Part shown: positions 24,423 through 36,080 of the stretch, one piece after another
How the letters are laid out: each line of letters opens with the position of its first letter
How positions within the stretch are numbered: position 1 is the first letter of the stretch
Assembly: GCA_963556255.1 (NCBI GenBank)
Contig: OY744613.1
Span: 52,616,949-52,680,948, forward strand
Length of the DNA stretch: 64,000 nucleotides
DNA from: Allolobophora icterica
Lineage: Eukaryota > Annelida > Clitellata > Crassiclitellata > Lumbricidae
Direction: 5' to 3'
Made by a program: the position numbers and the translations under genes
The notes under the pieces: model-generated
Databases searched by the model: none
What the model saw: the letters and a program-made list of their open reading frames with translations, nothing else
Told to the model about the DNA's origin: nothing

Positions 24423-25340
24423 ATCCATCAAGGCTAAAACAGCAAGAATCTGGACTGGATAAGGTCAATGCATCGGAGCAAAAACAGCCAGGAACAGAAC
24501 TACGTAAAGACAATCCAATGGTGCAAAAACAACAAGGTACTGAACTGGATAAAGTCAATCCATCTGTGCAAAAGCAACAAGGTACTGAACCTAATAAAGC
24601 CAATCCATCGAAGCAAAAACAGCAAGGAACTGAACTAGAATATGCCATTCCATCATCTTATAAACAGCAAGGAACTGAACCTGATAAAGCCAACCCATCA
24701 GTGCAACAACAGCAAGGAACTGAACTGCATAAAGTCAATCCATCGATGCAAAAGCAACAAGGAACTGAACCTGATAAAGCCAATCCATCGGTGCAAAAGC
24801 AACAAGGAACTGAACCTGATAAAGCCAATCCATCGGTGCAAAAGCAACAAGGAACTGAACCTGATAAAGCCAATCCATCGGTGCAAAAGCAACAACGAAC
24901 TGAACCTGATAAAGCCAATCCATCGGTGCAAAAGCAACAAGGAACTGAACCTGATAAAGCCAATCCATCGGTGCAAAAGCAACAAGGAACTGAACCTGAT
25001 AAAGCCAATCCATCGGTGCAAAAGCAACAAGGAACTGAACCTGATAAAGCCAATCCATCGGTGCAAAAGCAACAACGAACTGAACCTGATAAAGCCAATC
25101 CATCGGTGCAAAAGCAACAAGGAACTGAACCTGATAAAGCCAATCCATCAGCGCAACAACAGCAAGGAACTGAACTGGATAAAGTCAATCTATCGAATCA
25201 AAAGCAACAAGGAACTGAACTGGAAAAATTTAATCCATGTTTGCAGAAGCACAAAGGAAGTGGATTGGGCAAAGTCGGTCTATTGGTGCAGAAACAGCGA
25301 GAAACTGGATTGAAAGAAGTTAATCCATCAATGCAGAAAA
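24423..25340 (+). repeat. 45-bp coding minisatellite, about 20 units
   Basis: Each unit encodes a variant of KQQGTEPDKANPSVQ. A central block shows a 180-bp higher-order pattern: three units with QQGTE then one with QQRTE, repeated twice (about 24745-25100). The unit length being a multiple of three keeps several other frames on both strands open; those are spurious. Confidence 0.9.
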
Positions 25341-27439
25341 CTATAATCGAGAAGAAATTTAGAATGACTACGAGGACAGAGTCACTTAAAGGGTCAAAGA
25401 CTGTGAAACAGTCACTTAACGATAGTGATGTTGAATTTTCTGAGGATGATGATGGTCATGATGCTGATTATGTCCCAGACAGTGACACTGGAACTGAGGA
25501 GAGCAGTATAATTCCTGTTTATTCTGCATTGTCATCACCACTTGGACTGTCCTACAAAACATCTGCTCATGAAGATCCTGACTACACTATGGCTACTTTG
25601 AAAAACAACCCCCTTGTAAAAAAGAAGACTTGTAAAAGGATTCTGAGACCATGCATGTTTTGCAGTTGTATGCAAACAAATCTGCACAGACACATTGCTG
25701 TTAAGCACAAGTTAGAAGAGGTTGTTATAAAAGCATTCAATCTTCCCAAACGAGATCGTTGGGAAGCATTTGCACGAATGAGAAAAGAGGGAATTTCAAA
25801 GCATAACAGAGCACAAATGAAAGGAGAGTTCCCCATTTATGAGAGTGAAAGGTCAGGAACACAATGCAAAAATTTGGTGCAGTGTGGAAACTGCCAAGGT
25901 TTTTACTCAAAGGATTATTTTGCACGACACAGGAAACTCTGTATGGATGACCTTGCACAAGAACCCAAGGCAATGCCACTTGATCTTTTAGCGGACAGTT
26001 TCTGTAATTTGAAGGAAACTTTTAAAACAGAGATACTTGCATGCTTCACTAAAGACAATGTTGGGCAGCTGTGCAAGACTGATGAAATGATTAGGTTGTT
26101 TGGAAGTCGAATGTTTGAGAAGTTAACAGGAAAGACAGACAAAAAAGCTGAAGTTAAAAGATCTGTTATGTCAGACATGAGACGCATTGCCTACCTGTAT
26201 TTACAATTCAAGCAAAAATGTGAGAATGCTGGTGTGCAAGTTTTAAGTAGTTCTGACATGCTAAGTCGCAAGAATTTTTCTTACCTCAAGGATGCAATAA
26301 CAGAGTACACTGGTACTTCATCATCAAGAGATGGTCTGAAAGCTGGTCTTAAAACTGCATTGAACTACTTAATAAAGCGTTTTTTGAAAGTTGTTAAAGC
26401 GTCATACCTGATACGAGATGAAGATGAGAAAGCATCTGAAATTGATAAATTTCTTGAAGTCTTCCAGCTCAATCAGCACCATATTTTCGGCGATGCTATA
26501 TACAAACTCAATCGAAATAGGCAGGAAACGCTTAGACGACCAGCACAACTTCCATCAGAAGCAGACATTGAAAAAATTAAACAGTACACGGTTGAGCGAG
26601 TGACCACACTTTTACAGGACACATTTCTATTATGGGATACTCGTGCTTTTACTGAATTGCGTGACCTCTGCAGTAAGCAGACTAACACTGTTCAATGCAC
26701 GTCGAGGAGGTGAACCAGCCAGACTGCGTATTTCTGAGTGGCTTGATGCAGAGAACAACTCCTGGTTAGATGTCACACGTGCTCAACATCTGGAAAATGA
26801 CGTCGATTGCAGTCTCTTCCATAGCATGAAAGTTACTTTCCAAGGTGGCAAGGGAAACAATCATTTAGTTCCAGTACTGTTCCCTTTGGATATCGTACCT
26901 GCAATGCAGAAACTTGTAGCAGTTCGGGATATGGTAGGAATCAAAAGAAGTAACTGCTACATGTTTCCTTGCACACAGCATTCTGACACGCATGTAAGTG
27001 GGTGGCATGCCGTAAGTCGTATTTCTACAGATGCAAGTTTGGAGAATCCAGAGAGATTAACAGCCACAAAAATGCGGCATCGTGTCAGTACCTTATATGC
27101 GGCAATGGATGTATCAGAGAATGAGAGACAACTTTTCTACAAGCACATGGGCCACAGTGCCAGCATCAATGCTAACATTTACCAGGCTCCATTAGCTGAA
27201 GCAGAGATCTTGCAAGTTGGAAGGTGTCTGCAGCAAATGGATGGACAAGTTCTGAGGTCAACTGCACCTAGAAATAATATGGTTGATGTTTCAGTAACAT
27301 TGCATACACCAACTCATGATCATGTAATACCTGTGCTAAATGTTGGGCCGGAAGCACACAGTGCATTTTTAAGTTATACAAAAGAAGTTCCATTAGTTCC
27401 AACTGAACCAGCAAATTGACCAAGCAATGAGAAAACTAG

Positions 27440-27660
27440 CAAGGATGTTGAACCAACAGTGCTAGCTCCTGTACAGCCAGGCAATCAAACTAGCAGAGAT
27501 GTTGAACCAACCGTCCTAGCTCCTGAACAGCCAGAGACTCAAACTAGCAGAAATGTTGAACCAACAGTCCTAGCTCCTGAACAACCAGGGACTCAAACTA
27601 GCAAGAATGTTGAACCAACAGTGCTAGCTCCTGAACAGCCAGTAACTCTAATAACAGTGC
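27440..27660 (+). repeat. 54-bp coding repeat, four units
   Basis: Encodes four copies of an 18-residue unit like NVEPTVLAPEQPGTQTSK, in frame with and behind the recombinase domain but after the in-frame TGA at 27417. Confidence 0.85.
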
Positions 27661-28321
27661 AAACAGTGGATGGAGCTAAATCAGTGTCGAAGAGTCATCT
27701 GCTGAGTAGAGACAACAAAGCTGAACCGACAGCCACAAAAAATACAAAGAAACATGGAGCCATGAATTTTAAAGGTACTGATAATATTTTGTTCTAAAAA
27801 TATATTTCGTTGCAGCATGTTTTTGATCAATAAGATTTTGACTTCACGTTTTGCCTGTCACGTCTTGAAATGGCAATTGGTACTACAAAGAATTTACAGT
27901 TTACATATCCATTATACTTTCACTTTAAAGTCTTACTGTGTTTAAATGCAACACCTAAAGGGCTAAACGTAACAGAAAGATAAGTACTGCAAGTTATTCT
28001 TCAGTCGGTCTGGTGAGTTTTTCGGTTAGTATCATCATCAGCATATCGATGCAATTGTTCTATAATTAATTACTGCATTCCAGTGTGTTTCCTTTCTTGT
28101 GAAGAACGACTAGAATTGACTTCTTCCATTCCTCCGGTGTGCTTTCTTCCTTCCATGCTGCATCTGTGCTTTATATAGACTGTTACAGTAAGTTGTCCAT
28201 CTGTGTACAATGTCTGCCTTGTTCATAAGTACCTTGCCATTTTCGTCCCTGTTTGCTGCAAGTTTTGGTTGCCATTTGCTGTTGATGTTTGATTTAGTGT
28301 TTGCTAATTTTATGATGCCAG

Positions 28322-28408
28322 GTCGGGATTACACTAGATGGTCGGAACATGAAAATATGCTTATTCGGCAGGCTTTCAACACCTACATCATAAACGATGG
28401 CTTACCAA
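28322..28408 (+). CDS. Recombinase gene, second exon (Myb/SANT-like, first half)
   Basis: The acceptor ATGATGCCAG ends at 28321 and the donor A|GTAGGT follows 28408. The 87 nt are phase 1 at both ends, matching the phase-1 donor at 27774. They encode a Trp-containing helical stretch, RDYTRWSEHENMLIRQAF, ending NDGLPS. This looks like the Myb/SANT-like tail found at the C-terminus of related recombinase proteins. The exon is too short to recognise except by this context. Confidence 0.55.
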
Positions 28409-29152
28409 GTAGGTAATTTTAAACATAATTATGCAACAAAACACAGTGTTGTGCTTTAATATAGCACTCTTCTTTAATATCTTGTGAGAAGCACATTTTA
28501 CACAATTATAATAATTATTAGTAAAATAATTACTATTGTTATTATAATTAGTATTATCTTTAGTGCTGATGTCTAATGCACTGATTAAGCACAAAATGAA
28601 GCTGATGGTCATGTCGATTGTCAGAACTAAGTTATTTCTCAGGTTACAGAAGACAGTCATTTCTGCTAATACTGCAACCACGGTTAATGAATTGCATGCA
28701 GGAGATTATATGTTCTAATGAAACGCAGCATTAGTATAATTATTAGTTTTAGCATTAGCATAAGTATCATTATTGTTTTTGTAACAGAGACACTATTTCA
28801 GTTTTAAGCTTGTCGAAATTGATATCTTATTATAGCCATATTATAAGAATTTAATGTGTTTTCTTCCATGGCATGTTTCTCAAACATACATTAGCTCAGT
28901 AGCAACAGGAAGCATTCTTGCATGGCATACTATGTCTGATCACCAAGAACATGAATTCCTCTTATTTAAATGATCAACAAAGTTCAAGCTAAGTCAAGCT
29001 TTCTTTCAAGGCATAATATAAATAAGTTGTGCACCTAGATGGCTCACCATTTATTTAGGAATATCTACAGTACACTGTCTAGGAGATGTTTACACATATT
29101 TGCAGTCGATAAGCTGTACAATGAATTAATGCATGTTTGTATGTGTTCTTAG

Positions 29153-29292
29153 GCCATGGTGAAATTCTCCAATTTCAAGAAGGACATCCTGAAATTCGAC
29201 ACTCATACAAGAAAATATACATCAAAGTATTTAATGAACAAAAAACTGTAAGGCGTCGAGCAGATCGATGTTTGCAGTCGATTCAACCTTAG
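29153..29292 (+). CDS. Recombinase gene, last exon (Myb/SANT-like, second half)
   Basis: The acceptor GTGTTCTTAG ends at 29152. In phase 1 the exon reads HGEILQFQEGHPEIRHSYKK and on to VFNEQKTVRRRADR, with a stop TAG at 29290-29292. The helix pattern and basic end complete the Myb/SANT-like segment begun at 28322. Two exons fitting the same phase and the same known domain order support the model, but transcript proof is lacking. Confidence 0.5.
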
Positions 29293-29895
29293 AACTGGAT
29301 TTTCTAGCAATAATGTGAAGTCAGTTAACATTTGTTGAATTTCTGATTGTCATAGATTACATGATTGAGTTGGGTTCATGTCAATGCAGACACTTGATGT
29401 AGGAGACTAAATTGTGTTGCATGTTTGATAAACTTGCTTCTGGCATTATTCTGATTGTGACTTTGCACGCGTTAGAAATGTTCGTAATAATAATAATTAT
29501 AATAGGCAAAGAGATCACTACAATTTTCACTTAATGTTTACTTGTCACATGTCCAAATGGCTGTTGGGTACAAATTTTTATGGCTTATTATGACTTAAGT
29601 ACTTTAATGTAGCATTCTTGTTTAATACCTTGAAAGAAGCACGTTGAACATTATCATAATTGGCAATATCCTTAGCACTGATGTTTAATGCACTAAGCAT
29701 CAACTGATGATGCACCAAAATCAAGATGAAAGTCATGAAGTTGTCAGAATCACATTTATTTCTTAAGTTACATAATAAATACCGCTCAGAGAGTTAATGA
29801 ACGGAATGCAGTAGATTGCTTTAAAATGTTCTAATGAAAATTCAGCATTAGTATCATTACTGGATGCATAGTTATAATATGTATTTCCTCTCTTT
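29293..29895. other. Non-coding stretch, diverged duplication of the 28.4-28.9 kb segment
   Basis: Words such as CTTTAGCACTGATGTCTAATG (about 28558) recur as CTTAGCACTGATGTTTAATG (about 29672), with further matches around, so this looks like an old local duplication. No gene. Confidence 0.4.
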
Positions 29896-30060
29896 ATGGT
29901 ATGGTATGGTATCTGGGAATTTATAAAGTGGCTCTCACAGTGTGAACTATTCAGAGGCGCTCTCAGCGTGTGAGCCTCGTGGAAACAGAAAAGACTTTAA
30001 ATGATGAACAACAGTGAGAGAGAACCTAGCAGTACCAAGGGAAGGGATACTTATATTAAA
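29896..30060 (-). mobile_element. LINE/SINE 3'-end fragment
   Basis: A (TATGG)n tail at about 29898-29912 precedes AACTATTCAGAGGCGCTCTC, the same 3' end seen in the LINE at about 42045 and, inverted, in the SINE at 60287. Minus orientation. Confidence 0.5.
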
Positions 30061-30209
30061 TGTTACCATTTTCTGTGTTAAACCTGTCCAAAATCATTTG
30101 ACTTAGGTTCAAATTAAAGTCTTAATTTGGCCATACTACAAGAATTTAGCATATTGTCTTTCTTGACATGCTTCTCAAAGATATTATGTAAGCTGAGCAC
30201 CAAATTGTG

Positions 30210-31200
30210 AGATATGATCAGCTGAGCAACAACAGCAAGCATTATTTGCAGGATACTAAAGTTTGTTAAATTAACTGACGTTGAGAATTCTGAGAGATAT
30301 GATCAGCTGAGCAACAACAGCAAGCATTATTTGTAGGGACATTATTTGCTACACTGAGTTTTGTTCAAGTCAGTATGGACTGTGCAGGATGCTAAAGTTT
30401 TTTACATTAACTGACACTTAATTGCGTGTTGATAAACTGCTTCTCACCATAACTCTGATTGTTGAGACAAATAACATTTCTTGAATTATTTACGAGGTAA
30501 GGTTATATTGAATTTTTATCTGGTAACACCACTGTTTTGAATGATCATAATACAACATGGAATGAATTGCTGCTGTGTTACCTGGAATTAATTCTTCAGT
30601 ATTCTTGCTTTACCATGCAGGCTTGTCACTTTGTTGTACGATTGAGTTTTGTTCAAGTCAGTATGGACTGTTTCAGGATACTAAAGTTTGATAAATTAAC
30701 TGACACTTAATTGCGTGTTGATAAACTGCTTCTCACCATAACTCTGATTGTTGAGACAAATAACATTTCCTGAATTATTTACGAGGTAAGGTTATATTGA
30801 ATTTTTATCTGGTAACACCACTGTTTTGAATGATCATAATACAACATGGAATGAATTGCTGCTGTGTTACCTGGAATTAATTCTTCAGTATTCTTGCTTT
30901 ACCATGCAGGCTTGTCACTTTGTTGTACGATTGAGTTTTGTTCAAGTCAGTATGGACTGTTTCAGGATACTAAAGTTTGATAAATTAACTGACACTTAAT
31001 TGCGTGTTGATAAACTGCTTCTCACCATAACTCTGATTGTTGAATTATTTACGAGGTAAGGTTATATTGAATTTTTATCTGGTAAGACCATTGTTTTGAA
31101 TGATCATAATTATGTGTTTTTATACGACATGGAATGAATTGCTGCTGTGTAACCTGGAATTAATTCTTCAGTATTCTCGCTTTACCATGCAGGCTTATCA
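30210..31200. repeat. Tandem repeats: about 90-bp duplication followed by 289-bp repeat, three copies
   Basis: AGATATGATCAGCTGAGCAA occurs twice (about 30212 and 30298). Then units starting TTGTTCAAGTCAGTATGGAC at 30361, 30649 and 30938 are nearly identical over about 289 bp. The last one diverges and is shortened after about 31040. Confidence 0.85.
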
Positions 31201-32546
31201 CTTTGTTGTGCCTGGTACATAACTGATCTTCCATGATATTATTGTGAATTATAAAATTTGAAGGAAGTTTTGACAAGTAAACACGCAATTAAGTGTAAGT
31301 TAATTCTGTGTTCATTGATTAATCCCTTTACCTACTGGCATGTATCTCAGCAGGAATTCACTTTAGATAACATTTACATCATGTCTGAATAGTTCAAATA
31401 GGGGGCTTATAAATTTCTTTAGATAAGTACGCCATAGTTAGCACAGCGCATAAGAATCCGATGGTTGGAGTTCCATCCCGGTGTACATGTGTGCGGACCC
31501 ACCATTTGGTGACTTCTAGTTTTAACAGGTACATGCACTGGTTTTACAAAGCTTGTGAGTAATTGAACAAATAAAGATATGATGAAAATTATATATTTTA
31601 ATAAAAATTTGTTGTATGAAATAACAAAGATGTCACCCAAAGAATACTTACAGACCAAATAAATTAATGAACCAGTAAGTAATAAGTATAAAAGTGAAAT
31701 AAAATGCAGCACACAAGAAAAATGGAAAAGGTACAAAGGATCGCGATACAGTAGACACGTTATTCACATTGAGCAACTAGTAAATATATATAAAATTCTG
31801 AAATTTTACACTTATTTTATTGCACAGGTGTAACAACTTCAGGGGTACCTTAAACTTTAAATTTTTATCACTGCTTTGCTGTGCACCGTAGCCCCGGCAT
31901 ACATTTATGTGGACCCGCCACTGGTGACTCTTCTAGTTTTCAGTGCATTGTTTTGTATTTCTGTTATTCACGACATCTAACACAATTTTGGCTTGGCTCA
32001 AATTATTATTGATTATTGATGATATTGGTGATATTATCATCACAAAGGCATGGTACCTATGACTAACAGATGTAAACAAGTCGTTTTAGCACCATGCCAT
32101 TGCTAAACATCCACGGATAATTCAGCAGTAGGCCTACTATTGTTCAATAATAATGTTTTAAATATTCATTTCTGAGAACAAATCCATGCTTGCATTTATT
32201 TAACAATTGCAGAACTAAGTAGAAATAATTAATTATAATTAGAAAACGGTATTACATGTCAATTGATGGACAAAAACCAGCAGTAAATAGGCACAGAAGT
32301 AATCAAATTGTAAGAGCACAATCTCAAATACAATTAAGTTATATACTCTAGCCTAATACAGATGAGCGATATAAGCTAAATGTTCAACTGAGCACAGTTT
32401 CTAATATAAGTGGATATATCTCAGAGCTCATCGTAATGACCACATTCAGTCAGACGATTTATACAGCGCCTCTCAATGATACCTAATCCGAGGCGCTCCA
32501 TATTAGCCTGATCAGATTTGTTGACGTAGGTGTGTCAATGAACGTT
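31201..32546. other. Non-coding stretch with two copies of a SINE-like motif
   Basis: Related segments at about 31478-31545 and 31890-31965 share a TGTGCGGACCCACCA...GGTGACTTCTAGTTTT pattern. The first is preceded by GGAGTTCCATCCCGG, which looks like a degraded tRNA B box. No gene seen. Confidence 0.35.
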
Positions 32547-32554
32547 CAATATAC

Positions 32555-32868
32555 CAGTGGTTTTCAAACTTTTTGAACCATAGGCCCTTATTTTTTCTAG
32601 ACAGGTCGCAGACCCCAGTATTTAGAAAGTCAAATTTATTACTTAAAATTTAATAAAAATAACAGGCAGACTTTCTACAGTACAACACTGAATAAATTGT
32701 TATTAATTTCCCGCAAATAATTAAGGAAACAGTCATTTTTAAAGAAATCAGTAACACCGGTTTCGCTAAAAACCAGTAATGTTAGTTGGAGAGGATACCT
32801 CTCGCGGACCCACGCCATATCCTTCGCCGACCCCTTTTGGTCCGCGGACCACAGTTTGAAAAGCCCTG
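32555..32868. mobile_element. hAT-type MITE, 314 bp
   Basis: The ends CAGTGGTTTTCAAAC and GTTTGAAAAGCCCTG are inverse with small changes. Flanks CAATATAC (32547-32554) and CATTATAC (32869-32876) match at 7 of 8 positions. No coding sequence. Confidence 0.7.
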
Positions 32869-33733
32869 CATTATACTGACGTTTTCGAAGTTCTGCACTA
32901 CGTATTTAGATATTCTGAATAACATCAGCTTAGTCGAATTGATTAACTGGACGTCAACATGCCCACATAGGCCTAAATTTTCCGAGACCCATAAACATGT
33001 TGGTACCTCGCAGCTTGGGATTGCGTGTGGATTAATAGGATAGCGGAAACGACTCGGCCGTGGTCGCATTTTCCAAGATCAGCAAGTGTAGTTATTTAGC
33101 ACCTTGCAAACGCCTAGTTAGCTCGGCAATAAACGTTAATAAAATAGTTTAATTCAATTCATCTATAAGAGCAGTTGTTTTGATATATTTAATCGTAAAG
33201 ATAGTCTTACGCCATCGATCGACGAAATACGCCGCGCGTTCTTAATTATCGGTAAGCAGGGTAAGCAATTTACAAACAATTGATCTTGTAGGCCAAAAAG
33301 TTGTTAAAACTTCTGGTGAGCTCAATATAATAGGATATCAAACTGTTTTTAATAAATTAATGGCACTACTATTCGCGTTTTATCAAATGTCAACAAAATA
33401 TCTGCCGTTGCTAACAACGCCGAAACGTCACTCTTGTTCTGCGGTCTTGCGAGCAAGAAAGGGCCCTTTCTTTAGTATACAGAAAATATAGTCTGTAGGT
33501 GCTCGAGCACCAACAGAGGATAATTTGGATGGTATTACGCTAAGTGCTCACCCCAAAATGCTATATCTTTATCTATCAGTGCGAACCAACATATTAGTGT
33601 CTTAATCGTAATATGGTACCGGGAGCATGGTTTGTTTCAAATTTGGTTCAATTTAATGCACTCCCTATTGGTAAATCGCGCTGAGCACTTTAAGATACAA
33701 TATTTATGCAGAGCAGGAAAGGTTGAAAAAAGC

Positions 33734-33734
<1 letters not shown>
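32869..33734. other. Non-coding stretch, nothing recognised
   Basis: Mixed-composition unique sequence; no frame or repeat with support. Confidence 0.4.

Positions 33735-33814
<80 letters not shown>
33735..33814. repeat. (AT)n microsatellite
   Basis: Pure AT dinucleotides, then ACACAC; a second short (AT)n lies at about 33848-33862. Confidence 0.95.
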
Positions 33815-33821
<7 letters not shown>

Positions 33822-33862
33822 CACATTATAACCGGTATATGTGTGTGTATATATATATATAT

Positions 33863-34559
33863 GCCCATAGACAATTACGATTGTTACGTAAATACCTGGA
33901 CAAAAATATATAAATGATGTGGGTTTTGAAAATGAACTATGTATCCAAGAATATTCTAAACATAATAAATATAATGAGGCTTAATTTTCAACAATACAAA
34001 CTATTCCAAAGTCTGTTTTAGTTACAGACAAAACCTAAAGGCGTGCAGCTATATCAACATGAAAACATGAAACAAGAAATTATGTAATTTTTTCCGGCAG
34101 TCAAAAAAAAACGTCAGTGGTCCTTGCAGTTATTGCAAGTTACTTTCATTGTTTTGTGCGAATGCTTCCTGCAAACCGGCTTCTTGAACACTTCACAGCA
34201 CTGCTTTACTCTGTTAGTATTCTGCTTCAACTGTTTATAGCCCTTCCCCATACCCAACCATATCGGTTTACGTTGTGATATTGCATCAGTGATTTTCACA
34301 CTGAAAAAGCGTATTATTATTCATTATGATCACTTCCGGTTACCAAAAGACAAATAACTAAGCAAGTAAATATAACCCTAAATTCCCTCTAAAGAATGGC
34401 ATAGTTGTTTCTCTTCCAGAAAGAATAATGAATACCTTTATAGTCGACAACAGCTTAACAGCTGACGAGAGAAATTCCTGATTTCATAAGTGGTACCTAG
34501 GCTATATCGGGTATAACTTTTTTATGGCGTGGGATATCATCATGACTTTTACCTCAAAA
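33863..34559. other. Non-coding stretch, nothing recognised
   Basis: No supported gene. The minus frame at 34114-34299 (61 codons, Lys/Cys-rich) has no family features. Confidence 0.35.
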
Positions 34560-34684
34560 TTTGCGCAAATGGACCCCCTACAGCTACCTAAAATGTCAAA
34601 ATTATATTCCATGTGCAAAAAAAGTTTTTCCAGAAAAACGTAGGGGGGGGGGTGGTAACCACCCCCCCCTTGGTAGCCCGAGGG
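34560..34684. mobile_element. End of a TTAA-type (piggyBac-like) MITE
   Basis: CCTTGGTAGCCCGAGGG is followed by TTAA at 34685-34688. Inside it lies the G-run/GGTAACC/C-run hairpin (about 34643-34668), the inverse of the end at 19740. The other end is not identified. Confidence 0.5.
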
Positions 34685-34688
34685 TTAA

Positions 34689-35049
34689 AACTCTAAAAAC
34701 CTCCTTTGGTCCGAGATTGAATACGTCGCGCCGCTCTCTATAGGCCACGACAGGGTTTAGAGAGACGCGACAGCATTCACAGCTTTATTCAATGATTTAC
34801 TAAATAATTAGTTACTTAGTTACTTACCTACTTATAGCATCCAACATGTGGGCTGGATACCGACTTCAGAAAAGAAATAAATTCAAGTTCTGTTGCACTC
34901 CACTTTTCGGCGTGCAGGTCGGGAGTCAGCGTTGTGTGCAGACATTTCTCTCATGTTTGATATTTAGGCCTACTTAGTTGTCAATTTGTGACTCAAAGCT
35001 AAGTAGTAATTGTTAGCATCAGTTATCAAGTTAGAATTTTAACTTTGTA
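34689..35049. other. Non-coding flank
   Basis: Contains AGTTACTTAGTTACTTACC-type tetramer repeats near 34811; no gene seen before the ATG at 35050. Confidence 0.35.
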
Positions 35050-36080
35050 ATGGCCGAACCTTCGCGAAAACGAAGGTATCGACAGCGTGTTACGTGCAGT
35101 GAATCAGTCTTGTTGTCCTCGAGACCAAGGTCTTGGTCTCGAGTGCACTGGAGTTCGTTTTTAAAAGTCTTGGTCTTGGTCTTGAGGCTCAAGGTCTTGG
35201 TCTTGAGGTTCAAGGTCTTGGTCTTGGTCTTGGTCTTGGTCTTGAGGTTCAAAGTCTTGGTCTTGGTCTCGCAAGACCAAGACCAAGACCGGCTGTCAAT
35301 ATGAACAGTCATTTAACAGAACTCAAGAATTCTGTATCAAGCCTGCTTGCATCATACGACCAATATCTATGGATGGATACAAGTCTTGTTGGTCAGGAAA
35401 ACCCATTGGCAGCAGCAACAGTTATTCTGTATCAGACGGTATGATAAACCATGGGAAGATTTCAAATGGACTCACTATCTGTACATTAACATCCAGTGCT
35501 TGAAAAGCTACTGTGTGTGTGTCTGCGACTTCAGCACCTGTAGAACGTATTTTTCACATGGCGGAATTTATATGAGGCCCACCAGGCACGAATTGGTCAG
35601 AAAATTCTGAGCGAATTGGTTTTTATAAAATACAAAAGGCATTTGGTTAAGAGTTTGCATGAAGGACTTTTGAATACAAATTCGGATTTCTCTGCAGTTA
35701 GCATTTAAAGTTAATTTGCTTGAATAAAATAAAAGACTCATGTTTTCATTAAAACAGCGAATATTCCGACTTGACAATTTTTAGAAGTCTTGACCTGATT
35801 GCGATTTTTTGGGCCTTGGTCTTGGTGTTGGTCTCGAGGTTCAAGGTCTTGGTCTTGGTCTTGGTCTCGATGTTCAAAGTCTTGGTCTTGGTGTTGGTCT
35901 CGAGGTTCAAGGTCTTGGTCTTGGTCTTGGTCTTGAGGTTCAAGGTCTTGGTCTTGGTCTTGGTCTTGAGGTTTAAGGTCTTGACAACAAGACTGCAGTG
36001 AATGTGGTAAGGATTCAGACTACGCAGATCAGCATGGTAAAAATCACCAGAGTAAAAATGTTAAGTTCATCGCTGTAGGT
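35050..36080 (+). pseudogene. Zinc-finger-like reading frame split by hAT copy 2
   Basis: From an ATG at 35050 the frame reads a basic leader MAEPSRKRRYRQRVTCSE up to the hAT target. On the far side (36004 on) it resumes with GKDSDYADQHGKNH. Together these form one CxxC...HxxxxH finger, broken only by the hAT element at 35105-35995 and its duplicated target. The rejoined frame stops at about 36080, and acidic coding-like sequence (ESENENFNTPSSDD) in another frame reaches about 36350. So the gene was already decayed or is truncated. The leader plus single finger resembles the N-terminus of transposon-derived proteins, but the family is not identified. Confidence 0.45.
35105..35995 (+). mobile_element. 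hAT-like element, copy 2, with CTTGGT-rich subterminal minisatellites
   Basis: The target duplication CAGTGAAT (35097-35104 and 35996-36003) flanks CAGTCTTGTTGTC ends identical to copy 1 (12573-13719). Minisatellite arrays at 35125-35290 and 35815-35985 are the reverse complement of those in copy 1. The plus strand keeps a transposase tail fragment with SAPVER and, after a frame break, FSHGGIYMRPTRHELV. The 255-bp retroposed tail found in copy 1 is absent. Ends and internal scraps are close enough to place both in one family. Confidence 0.85.

Larger units (their letters stand above)
24401..27774 (+). pseudogene. Tyrosine-recombinase (Crypton-like) gene, main exon, with one frameshift and one stop
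   Basis: The frame opens at a likely splice acceptor (CCTTTGCCAG, 24400), because coding repeats begin before the first ATG at 24518. In order it holds: about 20 copies of a 15-residue repeat (KQQGTEPDKANPSVQ type) to about 25340; an acidic linker; a CxxC...HxxxxH finger (about 25650-25710); a second Cys/His cluster QCGNCQGFYSKDYFARH (about 25880-25945); and a tyrosine-recombinase domain. The last keeps the R box ARRGGEPARL (26697), MRHR (27070), HMGHS (27147) and the tyrosine in NIYQAP (27180). One extra base near 26668 shifts the frame just before the R box, and an in-frame TGA lies at 27417. The frame then continues through 18-residue repeats to a donor AAAG|GTACTG at 27774. Similar finger-plus-recombinase proteins with a C-terminal Myb/SANT-like part are known in fish and invertebrates. 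Whether this copy is dead or the lesions are assembly errors is open. Confidence 0.75.

Noticed and set aside
24642..25313. Frames of 137-223 codons in other phases over the recombinase repeats
   Set aside because: Shadows of the 45-bp minisatellite; only the plus frame continues into the finger and recombinase domains.
33632..33917. IYIYIY reading frames
   Set aside because: They are translations of an (AT)n microsatellite.
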